DNA from: Bacilli bacterium
GTDB taxonomy: Bacteria > Bacillota_I > Bacilli_A > RF39 > UBA660
Direction: 5' to 3'
NCBI GenBank assembly: GCA_022793555.1
Contig: JAAWDB010000093.1
Span: 1-9,666, forward strand
DNA: 9,666 nt
Of this stretch, positions 7,775 through 9,666 are shown one piece after another (position 1 is the first letter of the stretch; each line of letters opens with the position of its first letter). Below the pieces are notes generated by a model. That model searched no databases and was not told the DNA's origin. It saw only the letters and a program-made list of their open reading frames with translations. Position numbers and translations under genes: made by a program.

Positions 7775-7808
7775 TGCAAATCCCTCTTTCGCTATTCTAT
7801 TTAATGTG

Positions 7809-7838
7809 ATTATAGCATAATACGTTTATGACTTTCAA
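7809..7838 (-). promoter_or_regulatory. Promoter of the calcium-repeat gene
   Basis: TTGAAA (7838-7833), an 18-base spacer and a perfect TATAAT (7814-7809) preceded by TGC form a strong extended -10 promoter. The predicted start of transcription is near 7802, about 28 bases before the ATG. Confidence 0.75.
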
Positions 7839-7981
7839 GAATAAAAAGAAGATATTTTATTAAAAGCGTTATATCTATTAAAAATATTTACATTTGATTC
7901 TTTTAAATTCCATAAAAACTGCTTTTTAAGATGCCGGAAATAAATTATATTCATAAGTAAAAAACAAATAATTTTATACTC

Positions 7982-8048
7982 AAAAAAAATCTATCGTTTT
8001 GATAGATTTTTTAAAAGTTAATAAGAGAATTCAAAAGGCTCTTATTAA
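7982..8048 (-). terminator. Double-hairpin terminator of the 223-aa TasA-like gene
   Basis: Two hairpins follow one another on the minus strand. The first is a 10-bp stem (8048-8039 with 8027-8018), and the TAA stop codon (8047-8045) lies in its first arm. The second is a 12-bp stem (8012-8001 with 7995-7984, 5-base loop) with a U-rich descending arm. Two stem-loops in a row suggest tight termination, or mRNA 3'-end protection, of a highly expressed gene. The rest of 7839-7981 shows no gene. Confidence 0.75.
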
Positions 8049-8716
8049 GCAGCAGGTACAACTGAAACAGTACCTTCTAAAGTTTTACCCATAACTGCAT
8101 TTTGATCTGCATTTTGGTTAACAAACTCAACTACTACATAGTAATAAACTGTTTCGTCTGTATTGGCAGCTGTTGTTGTAATGCTATCTTGACCAATAGT
8201 AACTTTTTGAGATCCACCTGTTAAGGTAGTTTCTTTTACTAAAGTTCCAACTGATTTTGTTTGACAAGTCTCAGAATAATGAGTATCATCGCCAACGGTT
8301 TCTACACTTGGTGTACATTCAAAATAATTAGTTGTTGTTGGAATTAATGTAGTTGATTTGTAAAGACTAACTTTTACATTATTTGCACCTAAATCGTTTG
8401 TAGTTACATCATAAGTAAAATCTACAACAGTTTTAGATCCTGCTGCACCATTTGCAGTAACTTGTAATGCAGCTACTTCTTTATGTCCTGGATATACGTT
8501 TTCAGCTGTAAATTTTCCAGCTGCTCCAGCCACATTAGCAACTACAGTTGTATTTGCAACTTGTCCTGCAGTAATATTTGTTTTACCAGAATCAGGATCA
8601 GTATTTCTATTATCTGTAATAGTAGCGGTGAAATATGCAAATGTCGCACCTACTACTGCTACTAATAATGTTGCAATAGCAATTACTGTTAGCAAAATTG
8701 TGTTTTTTCTTTCCAT
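8045..8716 (-). CDS. TasA/camelysin-like secreted fibre or matrix protein
   Basis: This 223-residue protein has a SipW-type signal. A short basic start (MERK) is followed by a hydrophobic run at 7-23 and GATFAYFTA (23-31), the late position where TasA-type precursors are cut. The mature part is Ala/Thr/Val-rich and beta-strand-like. It contains VYPGHKEV (75-81), which matches the SPGWKG region of the repeat protein, and it ends VMGKTLEGTVSV (GKTL 210-213). Cys134 and Cys151 could form a disulphide. The family in Bacillus forms extracellular amyloid-like or beta-donated fibres (TasA) or surface protease-like camelysin, so a matrix subunit is the likely role. Regular composition, a consensus AAGGAGG, an extended -10 promoter and a double terminator point to high expression. 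The signal peptidase lies two genes downstream. The family call is by signal and strand pattern, so which TasA relative it is remains open. Confidence 0.82.
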   Translation of the reverse strand: MERKNTILLTVIAIATLLVAVVGATFAYFTATITDNRNTDPDSGKTNITAGQVANTTVVANVAGAAGKFTAENVYPGHKEVAALQVTANGAAGSKTVVDFTYDVTTNDLGANNVKVSLYKSTTLIPTTTNYFECTPSVETVGDDTHYSETCQTKSVGTLVKETTLTGGSQKVTIGQDSITTTAANTDETVYYYVVVEFVNQNADQNAVMGKTLEGTVSVVPAA

Positions 8717-8729
8717 AACCTTTCTTTAT

Positions 8730-8736
8730 CCTCCTT
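8730..8736 (-). promoter_or_regulatory. Shine-Dalgarno AAGGAGG with unusually long spacing
   Basis: A perfect AAGGAGG lies 13 bases before ATG 8716. This is longer than the usual 5-9. A second weak AAAGG at 8723-8719 is too close (2 bases). No in-frame start exists nearer, because TAA lies just upstream in frame. Confidence 0.6.
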
Positions 8737-8745
8737 ACAATAATA

Positions 8746-8774
8746 ATATTAACAAAAATGATGTGCTAATTCAA
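8746..8774 (-). promoter_or_regulatory. Promoter of the TasA-like gene
   Basis: TTGAAT (8774-8769), a 17-base spacer and TAATAT (8751-8746) with upstream TG make an extended -10 promoter. The stretch TGTTAATAT is identical to that of the giant NPCBM gene promoter. Confidence 0.7.
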
Positions 8775-9034
8775 GTACCTTTTTTTAAATTTTCATATAA
8801 TCTACACATTATTTTTAAATCTTTGAAAAAAATATATTCATTCTATTTATTTCTTTCTATGACTAAGTATTTTGATATTACTAGATTTTATCACACGTCA
8901 CAAAGCGCCGTTTGATGTTTAAATTGCAATTTCTAACTTGAATATGATTATTTTTTATTTAATTAATTCAAATACATTATTAAAAAAAATAGTATAAAAC
9001 TTTTTATGTATTCATAGATTATATTAAGTATTCT
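8775..9034. other. Intergenic stretch between divergent units, no gene seen
   Basis: About 260 very AT-rich bases separate the TasA-like promoter from the tRNA promoter. I see no credible coding frame, RNA gene or strong hairpin. A 7-base inverted pair AATACAT / ATGTATT (about 8970 and 9007) is probably chance. A locally GC-richer patch around 8893-8912 has no recognisable role. Confidence 0.5.
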
Positions 9035-9063
9035 TTGACAAACCCTATTGTTTATATTAAAAT
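9035..9063 (+). promoter_or_regulatory. Promoter of tRNA-Cys
   Basis: A perfect TTGACA (9035-9040), a 17-base spacer and TAAAAT (9058-9063) end 17 bases before the mature tRNA 5' end. This is the best -35 in the window, as expected for a stable RNA gene. Confidence 0.8.
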
Positions 9064-9080
9064 AGTGAATGTAAAGAAAT

Positions 9081-9154
9081 GGAGCTTTAGCCAAGTGGTA
9101 AGGCGTGGGACTGCAACTCCCTGATCACCAGTTCGAATCTGGTAGGCTCCTCCA
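9081..9154 (+). tRNA. trnC: tRNA-Cys (anticodon GCA)
   Basis: The acceptor stem GGAGCTT pairs with AGGCTCC (one G-U). The D arm is AGCC/GGC around AAGTGGTAA. The anticodon loop CTGCAAC carries GCA for cysteine. The T arm is ACCAG TTCGAAT CTGGT. Discriminator T is followed by an encoded CCA (9152-9154). The outermost anticodon-stem pair (27-43) is a T-T mismatch, a small oddity. It is a single tRNA with its own promoter and terminator. Confidence 0.95.
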
Positions 9155-9163
9155 ATAATAAGT

Positions 9164-9185
9164 AAAGTTCGAACTTTTAAAGTTC
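9164..9185 (+). repeat. Alternating AAAGTTC / GAACTTT repeats after the tRNA
   Basis: AAAGTTC (9164-9170), its complement GAACTTT (9171-9177) and AAAGTTC again (9179-9185) can form two mutually exclusive, almost loop-less hairpins between the tRNA 3' end and its terminator. It may be a processing signal or a relic of a tRNA-gene arrangement. No function is assigned. Confidence 0.4.
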
Positions 9186-9196
9186 AAAGCATATAT

Positions 9197-9222
9197 ATCA
9201 ATCCTAATGGATTGATTTTTTT
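9197..9222 (+). terminator. Terminator of tRNA-Cys
   Basis: ATCAATCC / GGATTGAT (8-bp stem, loop TAAT) is followed by at least six T. It is a classic rho-independent terminator about 42 bases after the tRNA. Confidence 0.85.
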
Positions 9223-9303
9223 GTCTTTTCAAAAAATATTCTTAGAATTTATAAAAACTAAAAATTCTTGCAAATATTTAATAAAAAAAGATGATACAAT
9301 ACT

Positions 9304-9310
9304 GGAGGAG
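9304..9310 (+). promoter_or_regulatory. Shine-Dalgarno deciding the DUF1653 start
   Basis: GGAGGAG is followed by ATG at 9311 (zero spacing, unusable) and by in-frame ATG at 9320 with 9-base spacing, so 9320 is chosen. Frames beginning further upstream (9212) have no ribosome site. Confidence 0.8.
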
Positions 9311-9319
9311 ATGATATAT

Positions 9320-9568
9320 ATGAAAGATGTAAAAATAAATGGTATCTACAAGCATTTTAAAGGGGATTATTATCTTGTAATTGATATAGCAAATCATTCA
9401 GAAACCAAAGAAAAATATGTTGTTTATAGAAGTCTTTATGGAGATAATAAGCTTTGGATAAGACCATTAGAGATGTTTCTAAGTGAAGTTGATAAAGAAA
9501 AATATCCAAATGTTAAACAAAAATATAGATTTGAATTGCAAGAAATAAAAAGTTTGAATGAAGATTGA
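9320..9568 (+). CDS. DUF1653-domain protein
   Basis: This is an 82-residue soluble protein whose sequence follows the DUF1653 pattern. [14 protein letters not shown] (8-21) is followed by the IANHSET box, VVYRSLYGD, the LWIRPLEMF block and a short charged C-terminus. The family is small, widespread in bacteria and of unknown biochemical function, and proteins are often just this domain (about 65-80 residues). There is no signal peptide or membrane segment, so it is cytoplasmic. It stands alone between two terminators, divergent from the surface-protein genes, and is probably unrelated to them. An extended -10-like TGATACAAT at 9292-9300 lies too close to the ribosome site to be convincing, so its promoter is unresolved. 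The stop is TGA, which argues against a Mycoplasma-type code. Confidence 0.9.
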   Translation: MKDVKINGIYKHFKGDYYLVIDIANHSETKEKYVVYRSLYGDNKLWIRPLEMFLSEVDKEKYPNVKQKYRFELQEIKSLNED

Positions 9569-9586
9569 GAAAAATGAATTATATAG

Positions 9587-9620
9587 AAAACTCTTTGATT
9601 ATTTATCAGAGTTTTTTTTT
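9587..9620 (+). terminator. Terminator of the DUF1653 gene
   Basis: AAAACTC (9587-9593) pairs with GAGTTTT (9609-9615), with a possible inner TGAT/ATCA extension, followed by a T run to 9620. It begins 18 bases after the stop codon. The last 46 bases of the window hold no feature. Confidence 0.8.
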
Positions 9621-9666
9621 AATTGAAATCTCAAGCGCACCATTTAATATAATTTAAACAAAAGCA

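Noticed and set aside
8628..8915. 95-residue plus-strand open frame across the TasA-like promoter
   Set aside because: It overlaps the 5' end of a well-supported gene on the other strand, has no ribosome site and reads as low-complexity sequence.
9212..9319. Longer N-terminus for the DUF1653 gene from ATG 9212
   Set aside because: That ATG lies inside the tRNA terminator hairpin and has no Shine-Dalgarno; family similarity begins after 9320.
9566..9568. Mycoplasma-type genetic code (TGA as Trp)
   Set aside because: The DUF1653 gene ends at TGA where the family ends, and Trp codons throughout are TGG.

Overview
The window comes from an AT-rich, Gram-positive-type genome, most likely an uncultured gut member of the Bacilli/Mollicutes-related Firmicutes. 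This is an inference from base composition, strong Shine-Dalgarno sites, U-tract terminators, tRNA style and protein families. TGA ends the DUF1653 gene, TAA and TAG end other genes, and Trp is TGG, so the standard bacterial code applies.

Layout. Positions 1-8716 are read from the minus strand. In transcription order they hold: a 223-residue TasA-like secreted protein (8716-8045); a 536-residue membrane-bound protein with about 27 tandem 12-residue calcium-loop repeats and a TasA-like C-terminal domain (7774-6164); a SipW-type (archaeal/eukaryotic-like) signal peptidase I with a long charged tail (6061-5165); a 178-residue membrane-anchored protein with a TasA-like C-terminus (5087-4551); a broken SAM-dependent methyltransferase (about 4548-3999); and the first 1258 residues of a very large surface protein that runs off the left edge. 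That last protein has an NPCBM domain, a possible Cys-His transglutaminase-like core, a helical TPR-like stretch and repeated beta modules with F5/8 type C (discoidin) domains. The plus strand on the right carries tRNA-Cys(GCA) at 9081-9154 and a DUF1653 gene at 9320-9568.

Most minus-strand genes have their own sigma-A-like promoter (often with an extended TG -10) and their own hairpin terminator, so they look like separately controlled neighbours rather than one operon. In several of them the stop codon lies inside the terminator hairpin.

How they may work together. SipW-type peptidases mature TasA/camelysin-type matrix proteins. Here one lies among three proteins that share a TasA-like C-terminal strand signature, and two of these share a GAT[FY][AS]Y motif at the end of the signal or membrane segment. 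The best candidate for an undescribed system is therefore a small fibre or surface-matrix locus. In it a TasA-like subunit, a calcium-stiffened repeat stalk ending in a TasA-like domain, and a membrane-anchored TasA-like partner are handled by a dedicated peptidase. The giant carbohydrate-binding protein beside it would be a second, probably host-glycan-facing, surface factor. This joint role is inferred from gene order and motifs only.
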